NCBI RefSeq assembly: GCF_007475525.1
Contig: NZ_CP037899.1
Location: 1,302,001-1,366,000 of the forward strand
Direction: 5' to 3'
Length of the DNA: 64,000 nt
From: Methylacidiphilum kamchatkense Kam1
GTDB lineage: Bacteria; Verrucomicrobiota; Verrucomicrobiia; Methylacidiphilales; Methylacidiphilaceae
Shown: piece by piece, positions 37,672 to 46,199 of the stretch
How the letters are laid out: each line of letters begins with the position of its first letter
Numbering within the stretch: position 1 is the first letter of the stretch
Notes under the pieces: generated by a model
The model's input: only the letters and a program-made list of their open reading frames with translations
The model's database searches: none
Told to the model about the DNA's origin: nothing
Translations under genes and position numbers: made by a program

Positions 37672-38283
37672 TTATTTACTCAGTTTTGCAGCAATGGAAG
37701 CAACATGTTTTCCTTGGAATCTAGCTCCAGCCAATTCAATTTCGCTAGGCATTCTTTCACCAGCACCTCCAGCTATTGTGGAAGCTCCATAAGGAGAACA
37801 GCCAGTAATTTCATCCACTGCCATTTGTCCAGTAAAAGAATAAGGCAGTCCTACGATGACCATTCCCAAATGCAGCAAAGTAATCATGAATGTTAACAAT
37901 GTTGTCTCTTGGCCACCATGTTGTGTATTAGAACTACAAAAAACGCTACCAACTTTTCCGATCAGCTTACCTGACAACCAAAGTTTTCCGGCTGCATCCA
38001 AAAATTGCCTCATCTGACCGCACATATTACCAAATCTTGTAGGAGTTCCAAAAATGATGGCATCAGCTTCCCCAAGCTCTTCGATAGAACAGATAGGGAC
38101 ATGCGCAAAGGTTTTTTGAGGTTCTATAGCACCCATTTTATGTAGCACAGCTTCTGGTAGGGTTTCAGGGACTCGTCGCAATTCTACATGAGCTCCGGCT
38201 ACTGACCTTGCTCCTTGAGCCACCGCTTCGGCCATTTTATAAATATGTCCATACATCGAATAAAAGACGACGTAGATTTTCAT
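37672..38283 (-). CDS. wrbA: NAD(P)H:quinone oxidoreductase, WrbA flavodoxin family
   Basis: 203 residues. [24 protein letters not shown] is the FMN phosphate loop; [42 protein letters not shown] and [29 protein letters not shown] are WrbA signatures. It is a tetrameric FMN enzyme that reduces quinones by two electrons, limiting oxidative stress. It lies first in the wrbA-GH15 leftward pair, separated from the upstream pmo unit by a strong terminator. Confidence 0.95.
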   Translation of the reverse strand: MKIYVVFYSMYGHIYKMAEAVAQGARSVAGAHVELRRVPETLPEAVLHKMGAIEPQKTFAHVPICSIEELGEADAIIFGTPTRFGNMCGQMRQFLDAAGKLWLSGKLIGKVGSVFCSSNTQHGGQETTLLTFMITLLHLGMVIVGLPYSFTGQMAVDEITGCSPYGASTIAGGAGERMPSEIELAGARFQGKHVASIAAKLSK

Positions 38284-38587
38284 AACGGATTTTTTTCCCT
38301 ATCGGAAACTTGCCTCACAAATTATTTCTCCAATCCATATGCTTATTAAGTTGGTTTTACAAGCAAAAAGGATGGAGCAGAAAAAAAGAAATACGATAAG
38401 AAAAAATTTTTTTTTTCTTATCGTATTTCAAAAGTTTTATTTCCTTTTTAAGAAGGAAAAAGAATAGAAAAGAACTCTAATGAAGCGGTCTGTACGTTAG
38501 TCTTTCATTAACTTTTTGCTTTTAAATTTCAGCAGGTAAGAAAGAAGGTATTGTTATAGTTATTCTTCCAGTTAGCAATCCATTCTT
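38284..38587. other. Intergenic region with terminator, 304 bp
   Basis: Holds the terminator described separately and, on its left side, the wrbA promoter. Nothing else was recognised. Confidence 0.4.
38381..38429 (-). terminator. Terminator hairpin of the pmo-pps operon
   Basis: A 42-bp near-perfect palindrome: arms GAAATACGATAAG (38388-38400) and its complement (38417-38429), with a central A6/T10 run extending the stem. On the minus strand it is followed by seven T (38387-38381). It lies 160 bases after the stop of the leftward outer-membrane-like gene and is the first strong stop signal downstream of pmoC. Confidence 0.85.
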
Positions 38588-39373
38588 TTAGAACATAAAC
38601 CCAATATTGGCCGTAAGTAATGGCTCATAAACTTGATTCAGGTTAAAAGCATTGATGCCAGCCTTAGAATTATGATACCCATTGAGATTCTGATCAAAGA
38701 GCCAGAATAGGGTAGCACCGGTAAACCAATGCTTGTCTATTAAGTAATTAAACCCTAGTACTGGAGAATACCAACTTCCCCACACAGAGCCCAAATAGGC
38801 ATTACTGCTTTCTAAACTCAAGACTACACCACCTCCTGCCATACCGATGTAAGGAACAAATTTTCCAGTAACATATCCCACAATGGCAGATAGTCCTAAG
38901 AAGCCCCCTATTGCTGAATTATTATCCATTTTTTGTAATCCTTGGACATATGACAAGCTCTGATTACCTAAAAAAGCACCGACAAAAGCAATCCCAAAGG
39001 TTAAATGTTTCCACCGCGAAGGATCATACCACAGCACTCCAACTTCAACCGCTGGAACATAGGAGTAGTTCTTTGCAAAATCCGTTGTCATTCCATTTAA
39101 AGTTGAAGATCCAGAATAGGGAAAAGCAGGTCCAAAACCACCCAGTACGAATAGATGATAAGGTTTAGGCTTGCTTATTTCATTATTTTCTAACAGTTGT
39201 TTCCTATGCTCTATATAGGTTTTTGACTGATCCCCTTCGCTCTGATCTTCTGATAGGCTATCACTTGTATTTGCACGAAGTGATGCATTATTTAACATTA
39301 CAATACATACAAACAATATAACATATACATATTTCATGTACACATGCTTATATAATTTCATTATAGTTTTCAT
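38588..39373 (-). CDS. Outer-membrane-like protein, last gene of the pmo operon
   Basis: 261 residues with an N-terminal signal (YVYVILFVCIVMLNNASLRAN). The C-terminal 180 residues alternate in polar and aromatic/hydrophobic residues typical of a beta-barrel: HLFVLGGFGPAFPYS, AVEVGVLWYDPSRWKHLTFGIAFVG, FVPYIGMAGGGVVLSLES, FTGATLFWLF, ending in F (ANIGFMF). I do not know the family. The start ATG at 39373 has a GAGG ribosome site; it lies 20 bases after the pps stop, in the same operon, and could admit or export substrate. Confidence 0.7.
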   Translation of the reverse strand: MKTIMKLYKHVYMKYVYVILFVCIVMLNNASLRANTSDSLSEDQSEGDQSKTYIEHRKQLLENNEISKPKPYHLFVLGGFGPAFPYSGSSTLNGMTTDFAKNYSYVPAVEVGVLWYDPSRWKHLTFGIAFVGAFLGNQSLSYVQGLQKMDNNSAIGGFLGLSAIVGYVTGKFVPYIGMAGGGVVLSLESSNAYLGSVWGSWYSPVLGFNYLIDKHWFTGATLFWLFDQNLNGYHNSKAGINAFNLNQVYEPLLTANIGFMF

Positions 39374-39393
39374 ATATACCTCATATTTATTTT

Positions 39394-41845
39394 TTATTTG
39401 TTTATATTCATTTCTAGTTCGGAAGCCCTTAAAAGTGTGGAGTATATAGAATTAGGATTAACAGAGATACTGTCTATACCTTCTTTTATAAGAAATTCTA
39501 AAAAATCCTTATAATTACTTGGTGCTTCTCCACATATCCCAATTTTTCTTTTGTTCTTTTTAGCGGTTTGAATCATGGAAGCGATTAATCTTTTCACCGC
39601 TTCATTCCGCTCGTCATAAAGGGAAGCAATAATTTCAGAATCTCTATCCACCCCCAGCACCAACTGAGTTAGATCATTGGAACCAATGGAAAAGCCATCA
39701 AAAATTTCACAGAATTCTTCGGCTAAAATGACATTGCTTGGTATTTCACACATCATAAAGACCTCCAAGCCGTTTTCCCCTCTCCGCAGTCCGTTTTTTT
39801 CTAACTCCTCTATGACTCTTTTTCCTTCTGCTACGGTCCTAACCATTGGAATCATCACCTTAATGTTCAAAAGACCAAAGGTTTCCCTGGCCTTCTTAAG
39901 GGCTAGACATTCCAAAGCAAATCCTTGTTGATAGCGAGGGTGGTAATAACGAGAAGCTCCTCGAAAACCCAGCATTGGGTTTCGCTCAATGGGTTCAAAG
40001 TCTGTGCCCCCTAACAAGTTGGAATATTCATTAGATTTGAAATCACTCAGCCTAACAATGACATCCTTTGGGAAAAAGGCCGCAGCAATCAGTCCGATGC
40101 CTTCGGCTAGTTTATCAACAAAGTAGTCAGTCTTCTTTGGATAATTCTCTGTCAGTTGGCGAATTTTCATCTTTTCAGGCCCTTCCTTGAGCCGATCAAA
40201 GTGCACCAAGGCCATAGGATGAACTTTGACGTAATTAGTAAGGATAAATTCTTGGCGAGCTAGCCCAACGCCATCATTGGGAAGAAACGAAAAATCGAAG
40301 GCTTTATGTGGATTGCCCACATTCATCATAATCTTTGTTCTTGGACGAGGAATTTCCGTAAGATTGATCTTTTCGATCGTGTATGGAATATTGCCTTCGT
40401 AGACTTTCCCAACTTCCCCTTCAGCGCAGCTTACCGTTACAAGCATTCCGTTTTGAAGCACCTGTGTGGCATTTTCGGTTCCAACTACTGCCGGTACCCC
40501 AAGTTCCCTACTAACAATAGCGGCATGACAGGTTCTCCCCCTCTGTCTGTTACAATTGCTGCCGCTTTTTTTATTACTGGTTCCCAATCTGGATCTGTTT
40601 TTTCAATAACCAGCACCTCGCCTGGCTGAAATTGATCCATTTGTTGGAGATCTTGGATAATTCGAACTTTCCCTTGAGCGACTTTTTCCCCAACCGCTTT
40701 CCCTTCAACAAGAACTTTGCTCTTGGTTTTTAACTGATAGACTTGAATAGATTTTTTATTTTGTCCTCGGTGTATTGTTTCCGGTCTTGCTTGAAGAATA
40801 AAAAGATCTCCACTGAGACCATCTTTTGCCCATTCTATATCCATGGGCGTACTACGCTCGTTCTTGCGTGTATAGTGTTCTTCTATTATACATGTCCACT
40901 TACTAAGAGTTAATATTTCAGAGTCAGATAAGACATACTTGTTTCTATCTTCAATGGGGACAGGGACATTTTTAACATAAGCCCCTTCATTAATCTTTCC
41001 CCATCGATGTCGTAGACAAGTTTGATGTCCTTACTCCCCAATTTCTTCTGAATAATAGGCTTATAGCCTTTCATTAAGGTGGACTTAAAGACGTAGTATT
41101 CATCTGGATTGACTACCCCTTGGACAATATTTTCGCCTAACCCATAAGAAGCATTAATTAGGACGACTTTTTTAAATCCTGATTCAGGATCAAGAGTAAA
41201 CATGACGCCAGAACAAGCTAGATCGGATCGCACCATTCTTTGTATACCCACGGACATGGAGATATGAACGTGTTCATATCCCATCTCCTTTCTATACATT
41301 ATGGCTCGATCCGTATAGAGGGATGCGTAGCAGAGTTTGATTGCATTTAACAGATTTGCATTCCCTTTAATGTTAAGGTAAGTGTCTTGTTGACCAGCAA
41401 AACTAGCAAGCGGAAGATCTTCAACATTAGCACTGGATCTGACAGCCACATCAACATCTTCTATCCCCGAATCATTAGATAAAAATTTATAGGCACTAAT
41501 TATTGCCTTTTTATATTTATAAGGGAATTTAGAATTAATGATAATATTTCTAATGTATTTACTAGCTTCTTTAACGCTATTTATGTCAGAATAATTGACA
41601 GCCTGTAATCTCTGATCAATTTCATCTCTAATATTATTAAAGCTTATAAATTGTTCATAAGCCCATGATGTTATAGCAAAACCGTTTGGTATCTTTATTC
41701 CAAATGGTGTTAATTCTTTCATCATCTCTCCAAGAGAAGCATTTTTACCCCCTACTTCAGCAATATTTTCCAATGTTATTTGATTATACCATAAAATATA
41801 ATCTATGCTATTATATACAGCTTTATGATTCATATTATACCCCAT
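39394..41845 (-). CDS. ppsA: Phosphoenolpyruvate synthase (two frameshifts)
   Basis: Three overlapping frames together encode a full PEP synthase (about 810 residues): ATP-grasp N-domain (AEVGGKNASLGEMMKEL, VAVRSSANVEDLPLASFAGQQDT, VVNPDEYYVF), the phosphohistidine domain (ERSTPMDIEWAKDG, then [24 protein letters not shown] with the catalytic His) and the C-terminal barrel (GFRGASRY, FSIGSNDLTQLVLGVDRDS, GICGEAPSN). The breaks lie near 40983-40998 (an A/T-run base missing) and at the C5 run 40537-40541; one added base at each restores the frame. It makes PEP from pyruvate and ATP. It follows the pmoB-downstream gene by 12 bases, in the pmo operon. Either ATG at 41845 or 41833 may start it. 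Confidence 0.9.
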
Positions 41846-41857
41846 TGCTTCATTGTT

Positions 41858-42478
41858 TCACTTACATGTATTTTTTTGCACCATCCGGAATATCATTCCG
41901 ATAATAACACATATTAAGATGGTTATTATCGTTATTATCATAATTTTGTATTTTATCCATGATAATACATTTTCCCTATCTACTATAAATGGAAATACAA
42001 AATTAACATTTTTATCTTCTAATAAGATCCCATATTGGTTAAGTTTTGTTAGTATTCCTTGATCACAGAATATATTTATTTTTGATATATATGATCCTGG
42101 CTTAAGATAAACACGTTTCCATATTACCCCGTTTACAGGAACTTCAGACCATGAATATAGATATTTTTCAGGTTCATTTTTATAGGTAATATATATGTTT
42201 ATCTTATGATCATTTAAAATATTGCCGATTCCAACTATATCGTATACCAGTGAAACCATACCACTGTGTGGGATTTTGTTGCAATAAGCATTCATTAAAC
42301 ATCCACGATTATATGGTATTGGATATTCTGGATAGATCGTAAAATGAGCCGCAAAGTAATTATTCACCACAAATCCACACTTATCTATCGTTTCACCATT
42401 CGATATAGTATATTTACATATAACAAGATACATAATTATGATTACAGATATATATCTATCTATATAATTATGTTTCAT
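41858..42478 (-). CDS. Membrane-anchored protein downstream of pmoB, PmoD-like by position
   Basis: 206 residues with an N-terminal signal or anchor (SVIIIMYLVICKYTI), about 130 beta-rich residues and a C-terminal membrane helix (YKIMIITIITILICVIIGMIF). This topology and its place after pmoB resemble PmoD, a copper-binding periplasmic partner of particulate methane monooxygenase. Cysteines and Met occur in RGCLMNAYCNKIPHSGM and IFCDQG, but I cannot confirm PmoD copper motifs. The gene is markedly AT-rich with many ATA codons, unlike pmoCAB. It lies 11 bases after the pmoB stop. Confidence 0.6.
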   Translation of the reverse strand: MKHNYIDRYISVIIIMYLVICKYTISNGETIDKCGFVVNNYFAAHFTIYPEYPIPYNRGCLMNAYCNKIPHSGMVSLVYDIVGIGNILNDHKINIYITYKNEPEKYLYSWSEVPVNGVIWKRVYLKPGSYISKINIFCDQGILTKLNQYGILLEDKNVNFVFPFIVDRENVLSWIKYKIMIITIITILICVIIGMIFRMVQKNTCK

Positions 42479-42489
42479 TGAAATATGTA

Positions 42490-43731
42490 TTATTGAAAGA
42501 CTGGAATGACAAACTGATCTGCTATAGCGATGATATTTCTATTCCCTGCTGCATCTCCAAAAAAGATGAGCCCACCAAACCTACTGGAGGATTCTTTATA
42601 AATAGTAGAGAGTCTTTCTACTTCCCAAGCTGCTCCTTGAGCTTTTACATGTAGTAGTTTTGTTTCACCAGGCAGAATGGGTTCATTAGGAGTAATTTGC
42701 AACTCTCCGCCATTGACTTCTGGAGAATCAGCTGGCCACTGATTGTCAGGAGCAGCCGGATTCAAAAAGGCAACATTCGCTGTTTGAAACCGTCGCAAAT
42801 ATACTTTTTCATTTCCTTTATTGGTTACAGTTAAATCAAAATCGAGGCTTCGTTGCTGAACATAATAGGTTGCTTTACTGACTTTTGCTTCAACAAAGGT
42901 TGGTCCCTGTGGCAAAGGGTCAATTCTTACAAAGGTTTTTTGGAGGGGTATAACAATTGGAAACTGCTTGGAGGTAAGAAAAGCCCCACCAAATACGAGT
43001 ACGATCACAATGGCCAAGAATAAAAATCCAAACCTTTGATCTTGCTTGGTAACCAATTCGTCCTCTTTTTCCAAGTAGGCAAGCCCTAGTCTTGGAGCTG
43101 TTGGTTTAAGAATAAGCCAATAATAGAGCCAACCAATTCCTAACAATACCCAAAGGATGGACCAACCAAAGGCCCGACTTAATCCATAGTTTTCTAGATT
43201 AATGGTTTGTCCGGTCAAGGTTTGGACTGTATTTGTAAATGGAGCAGAGGAAGGATCAATCGTTACTTTGATAGAAGGCCCTACAATGGGTCCAATATCT
43301 TTAATATTCATTGTAACACCCACAGGCCAAGTACCCGGTCTGCGTGCGGTCAACACTTCTTTAAAGTCATAAGTGTCTCCAAGCTTCACGATCATGCTTG
43401 AAAACACAGGCTGGCCATTAACGATAGTTTCCTTGCGGGCCAGCCTTGGACCGGGTTCAAAGAAATTGATATAGCCAATACCAGAAAAACCAAGCTCATG
43501 CGGCCATATAGGCAAAATCATGACTTTTCCAGTGACTACAAGATCATCGCCTACTTTCAAATGATTGGAAGAGAAGCGAACATCGTAAAATTGGGCGGTC
43601 CGCATCCTCAGAATTGCTTCCTGAGCCCTTTCCCCTATTCCAGAGCCATAAAGGTGAGAAGAAGCAATAATTGCGATTATTACAGTACATGCTAATATTA
43701 GCGTGATGATGGAGTGATTTTTTATTTTCAT
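42490..43731 (-). CDS. pmoB: Particulate monooxygenase subunit B (PmoB, group 3-like)
   Basis: 413 residues, periplasmic with two central membrane helices (about 185-205 and 228-248). AQEAILRMRTAQFYDV, DFKEVLTARRPGTWPVGVTMNI, TLTGQTINLENYGLS and DLTVTNKGNEKVYLRRFQTANVAFLNP are PmoB signatures. Of the Methylococcus copper ligands, His33 is Ile32 here, His48 is Gln47, and the HVH pair is Pro136 and Gly138, so the PmoB copper site is absent, as reported for verrucomicrobial enzymes. It has a signal-anchor N-terminus and SD AAAGGGG before the ATG. The gene is third in the pmoCAB order. Confidence 0.96.
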   Translation of the reverse strand: MKIKNHSIITLILACTVIIAIIASSHLYGSGIGERAQEAILRMRTAQFYDVRFSSNHLKVGDDLVVTGKVMILPIWPHELGFSGIGYINFFEPGPRLARKETIVNGQPVFSSMIVKLGDTYDFKEVLTARRPGTWPVGVTMNIKDIGPIVGPSIKVTIDPSSAPFTNTVQTLTGQTINLENYGLSRAFGWSILWVLLGIGWLYYWLILKPTAPRLGLAYLEKEDELVTKQDQRFGFLFLAIVIVLVFGGAFLTSKQFPIVIPLQKTFVRIDPLPQGPTFVEAKVSKATYYVQQRSLDFDLTVTNKGNEKVYLRRFQTANVAFLNPAAPDNQWPADSPEVNGGELQITPNEPILPGETKLLHVKAQGAAWEVERLSTIYKESSSRFGGLIFFGDAAGNRNIIAIADQFVIPVFQ

Positions 43732-43775
43732 GGCAATTTTTCCCCTTTAGCGTTTGTTATTGAATGCTCTGATAT

Positions 43776-44525
43776 TTAGATCTTCTTTACCCAACGGTTT
43801 CTGGTGCACTGATCTCCAATCCACCAAAATATTGCATATATAAAGATACCAACAACACCACTGAAGAATATGGCCGGGCCTAAGGCTCCCCCTTCAAAAG
43901 TACGAAGCGTACCACTTTCAATCATTCTTAAATACTCTGGTATAGCAGAGCGGACATAGGAAAATCCGATATAATCGGCTATACTCAAGGTTTGGCCTAA
44001 GGCTTCTATGGGTTGATGAAATGGAGCAATCATGACCCAGTTCGCTGGGTAAAAGGTTAAAGCAAAAGCATAGGCACCGAAAAGATAAGTCAAGAGGAGC
44101 TTTCTAGATAAAAGTAAAACACAATCCGCAGCAATAGCACATGGAATGACAGTCTCTGGAAACAATTCATTCATTGGATAACTGAACCATCCCCACCAAT
44201 TGACATATCTTTCAAACCACTGCCAGAGATTGATTCCTACCGCACATAAAGTCATTCCTACGGGTAGTCTAGCTTTAATCCAACAAGCTGCTTGTACGCT
44301 GACTAACATCAACATATAGGATATGACTCCTAAAATTGGAAAATAACGACGATCTTTCCAATCTATCCAGAAGCTCCAGTCTCCTTCTAATAATGACTGA
44401 GAAGCGAATGTCCCTACTGTCACAGTCATTCCTATGATGACCCATGCTACAAATTGAATTCTTTTCCCTACTTCTAAACCTTCTTTTTGAAGTTCTGGGG
44501 AAGTCTTTATCGTCTGTGTTTGCAT
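43776..44525 (-). CDS. pmoA: Particulate monooxygenase subunit A (PmoA)
   Basis: 249 residues, the usual PmoA length, with about seven membrane helices. WSFWIDWKDRRYFPILGVISYM, the GMTLCAVGINLWQWFERYVNWWGWFSYPMNELFPETVIP region and SYVRSAIPEYLRMIESGTLRTFEGG are the family hallmarks used for pmoA typing. The window alone cannot place it among the pmoA1/2/3 groups, but its neighbours match the pmoCAB3 type. SD AAAAGGAG precedes ATG. A long hairpin in the mRNA lies just upstream. Confidence 0.97.
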   Translation of the reverse strand: MQTQTIKTSPELQKEGLEVGKRIQFVAWVIIGMTVTVGTFASQSLLEGDWSFWIDWKDRRYFPILGVISYMLMLVSVQAACWIKARLPVGMTLCAVGINLWQWFERYVNWWGWFSYPMNELFPETVIPCAIAADCVLLLSRKLLLTYLFGAYAFALTFYPANWVMIAPFHQPIEALGQTLSIADYIGFSYVRSAIPEYLRMIESGTLRTFEGGALGPAIFFSGVVGIFIYAIFWWIGDQCTRNRWVKKI

Positions 44526-44546
44526 TTTTCTCCTTTTTAGTATTGT

Positions 44547-44583
44547 GGAAGGGAGAGTACTCTCCCTTATTACTCTCCCTTCC
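44547..44583 (-). promoter_or_regulatory. RNA hairpin between pmoC and pmoA
   Basis: A perfect 13-bp stem (44547-44559 with 44571-44583) and an 11-base loop; within it GGGAGAGTACTCTCCC is a 16-bp palindrome able to form an alternative stem. There is no T-run, so it is not a usual terminator. Similar intercistronic hairpins elsewhere mark RNA processing or adjust subunit ratios. Confidence 0.75.
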
Positions 44584-44621
44584 CATTTATAGTTGGTGAC
44601 CAGGAAATTAATGTTTTAAAA

Positions 44622-45485
44622 TTACATTCCAGGGAGTGTATGCACTGGATTAGTGGCTTCCTCAGGATTTTCCATAGCCTCTGCAGCTGACATGCATTTT
44701 TCACCAAAATAGGTTGCTTTTAGAACTGCAGCTATCCTTGGAAACATGTCAAATCCATTGCCTAAGAACCAAACAGCAGCCCATGCAAAAGGCACAAAGG
44801 TCCAGTGCAACGGAGCGGCAAACCATTCTTCTAAAATCCAAGCACTATGCCCCCATTCGTTTTCTCCAATTAATGGAATAAACATTATCGGCCAAGCTAC
44901 TTCCATAACTAAGGGCAGCAACCATTTTTTGCCCATTACCGGAAGTCTTGTTCTGGTTAACATCAATCCAGCTACTCCAAAGTTAATAAAAATAGGCCAA
45001 CTAAGATAAAAATTGAAGATATGACTAGGAGTAAACTCTGTGTCCCTAATCATGGATGAATGCCATACTCCATCCTGTTCAACAAAGAAGACCGCCCATA
45101 CTAAACACCACGCATACACCCCAAGGGTGATTAGCCAGTTCGAGTACCAGCGTTTTAATTCCTCTCCTGGACTTAGCTGTTCCAAATGACGATCTCTATA
45201 GACAAACCAGATCCAACCCCATGTCAGTCCCCAAATTATAACATTCATTATTGTTATACCCCAGAAAAGATTCATCCAATAAGTCTGGAAGTCTTGTGAG
45301 GTATAATCAATTCCTTTCGTGATCGCAAATGCTCTCTGATAGAGCATGCAAGCTCCATAGAAGAGCGATATCAATATACAATATAGATAGAATCTCCAGT
45401 TATTAAAATATTCCTTTCTAGGCACCAGCTCAGCAACGGATGATACATCCATTGCTCCAACTGTTGCTACTCGTTCATTAGCCAT
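44622..45485 (-). CDS. pmoC: Particulate monooxygenase subunit C (PmoC)
   Basis: 287 residues with about six membrane helices. The metal site region FFVEQDGVWHSSMIRDTEFTPSHIFNFYLSWPIF has the conserved ligands Asp138, His142 and His155 of the PmoC copper centre, spaced D-x3-H-x12-H, so the proposed catalytic site is intact. NNWRFYLYCILISLFYGACMLYQR is the first helix. It is first in the operon with a strong ribosome site (AAAGGAGG, 7 bases before the ATG) and a sigma-54 promoter about 60 bases upstream. Confidence 0.97.
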   Translation of the reverse strand: MANERVATVGAMDVSSVAELVPRKEYFNNWRFYLYCILISLFYGACMLYQRAFAITKGIDYTSQDFQTYWMNLFWGITIMNVIIWGLTWGWIWFVYRDRHLEQLSPGEELKRWYSNWLITLGVYAWCLVWAVFFVEQDGVWHSSMIRDTEFTPSHIFNFYLSWPIFINFGVAGLMLTRTRLPVMGKKWLLPLVMEVAWPIMFIPLIGENEWGHSAWILEEWFAAPLHWTFVPFAWAAVWFLGNGFDMFPRIAAVLKATYFGEKCMSAAEAMENPEEATNPVHTLPGM

Positions 45486-45547
45486 ACACTATCCTCCTTT
45501 TTTTGTTTTTCTGGTTTTTGCGTATGAACGCTTCTGCATAATTTTCG

Positions 45548-45564
45548 AGCATAAGGTATGCCAA
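45548..45564 (-). promoter_or_regulatory. Sigma-54 promoter of pmoCAB
   Basis: On the minus strand TTGGCATACCTTATGCT: GG at -24 and GC at -12 with exactly 11 bases between the key G residues, matching the consensus YTGGCACG-N4-TTGCW in nearly all invariant positions. The start of transcription would be about 45536, giving a 5' leader of about 50 bases before pmoC. Confidence 0.8.
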
Positions 45565-45671
45565 TTTTAACATTTTTTTTGCCTTTCGGATTAGCCATCT
45601 ACTTTTCTTTGAAAAATAAAGGATGAATATTTTCTATTACTGTTGCATATAGCTACATTTCTCATTGCTAA

Positions 45672-45686
45672 ATGCATCATCTGCAT
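45672..45686. promoter_or_regulatory. Possible activator-binding site between the divergent sigma-54 promoters
   Basis: ATGCATCATCTGCAT: two 5-base arms ATGCA/TGCAT around TCATC, overlapping a direct repeat TGCATCAT. It sits about 50 bases upstream of the rightward -24 element and about 110 bases from the pmoC promoter, the expected distance for an enhancer site of a sigma-54 activator. Weak evidence on its own. Confidence 0.35.
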
Positions 45687-45732
45687 CATTTCATTTCTAC
45701 TGGTCTTTTTCTTTCATCCTGTATTTTTCAGA

Positions 45733-45748
45733 TGGCACATTTTTTGCT
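45733..45748 (+). promoter_or_regulatory. Sigma-54 promoter of the VOC-GMC-GlcDF operon
   Basis: TGGCACATTTTTTGCT: an exact match to TGGCAC-N5-TTGCW. Transcription would start near 45759, about 19 bases before the ATG at 45778, whose ribosome site AGGAGG lies at the right distance. It faces away from the pmoC sigma-54 promoter. Confidence 0.88.
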
Positions 45749-45777
45749 CTAAATCTGACTAAAAAGAAGGAGGATTA

Positions 45778-46167
45778 ATGGTTCATCGTTTTTTACATGT
45801 CAGATATCGTGTTTCGAATTTGGAAAAAGCACTCTTTTATTTTGTCAATTTTCTCGGTCTTAAAGAAGTCGGACGGATTACTTCTCCAAGAGGCTCCAAA
45901 TTGGTTTTTTTACAAGCTCCAGAAAATGGCACCCTGCTTGAACTCTGTGAGTATCCTGATAGTGGGAAAGTCGTCGTACCTCCAGACCTAACGCATCTGG
46001 CTTTTTCTGTTAATGATCTTGAAGAGGCTCGCATCAAATGCAGCAAAATGGGATGGCCATTTACTGATGAAATCCAGAAAGCTGAAAACGGACAGTATTT
46101 TACATTCATTGATGCCCCGGATGGCTATGAAATTGAACTGATCCAAGAAGAAAAGAAAAAAGAATGA
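45778..46167 (+). CDS. VOC-superfamily (glyoxalase-I-like) protein
   Basis: 129 residues with the paired beta-alpha-beta modules of the VOC superfamily: RFLHVRYRVSNLEKALFYFVNFLGLKEVGR, LVFLQAPENGTLLELCEY and THLAFSVNDLEEARIKCSKMGWPF ending DAPDGYEIELIQEE. Candidate metal ligands are the His of FLHVRY, the E of LLELCEY, the H of THLAF and the E of EIELI, as in glyoxalase I. Glyoxalase-type chemistry on methylglyoxal, the expected product of acetol oxidation, would fit the operon. First gene of the rightward sigma-54 unit. Confidence 0.85.
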   Translation: MVHRFLHVRYRVSNLEKALFYFVNFLGLKEVGRITSPRGSKLVFLQAPENGTLLELCEYPDSGKVVVPPDLTHLAFSVNDLEEARIKCSKMGWPFTDEIQKAENGQYFTFIDAPDGYEIELIQEEKKKE

Positions 46168-46199
46168 ACTGTTGATTCGATCGATGGCAAGCTTCAATT

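Noticed and set aside
38401-38416. A long A/T run read as an insertion scar
   Set aside because: It is the central part of a perfect palindrome and is explained by the terminator.
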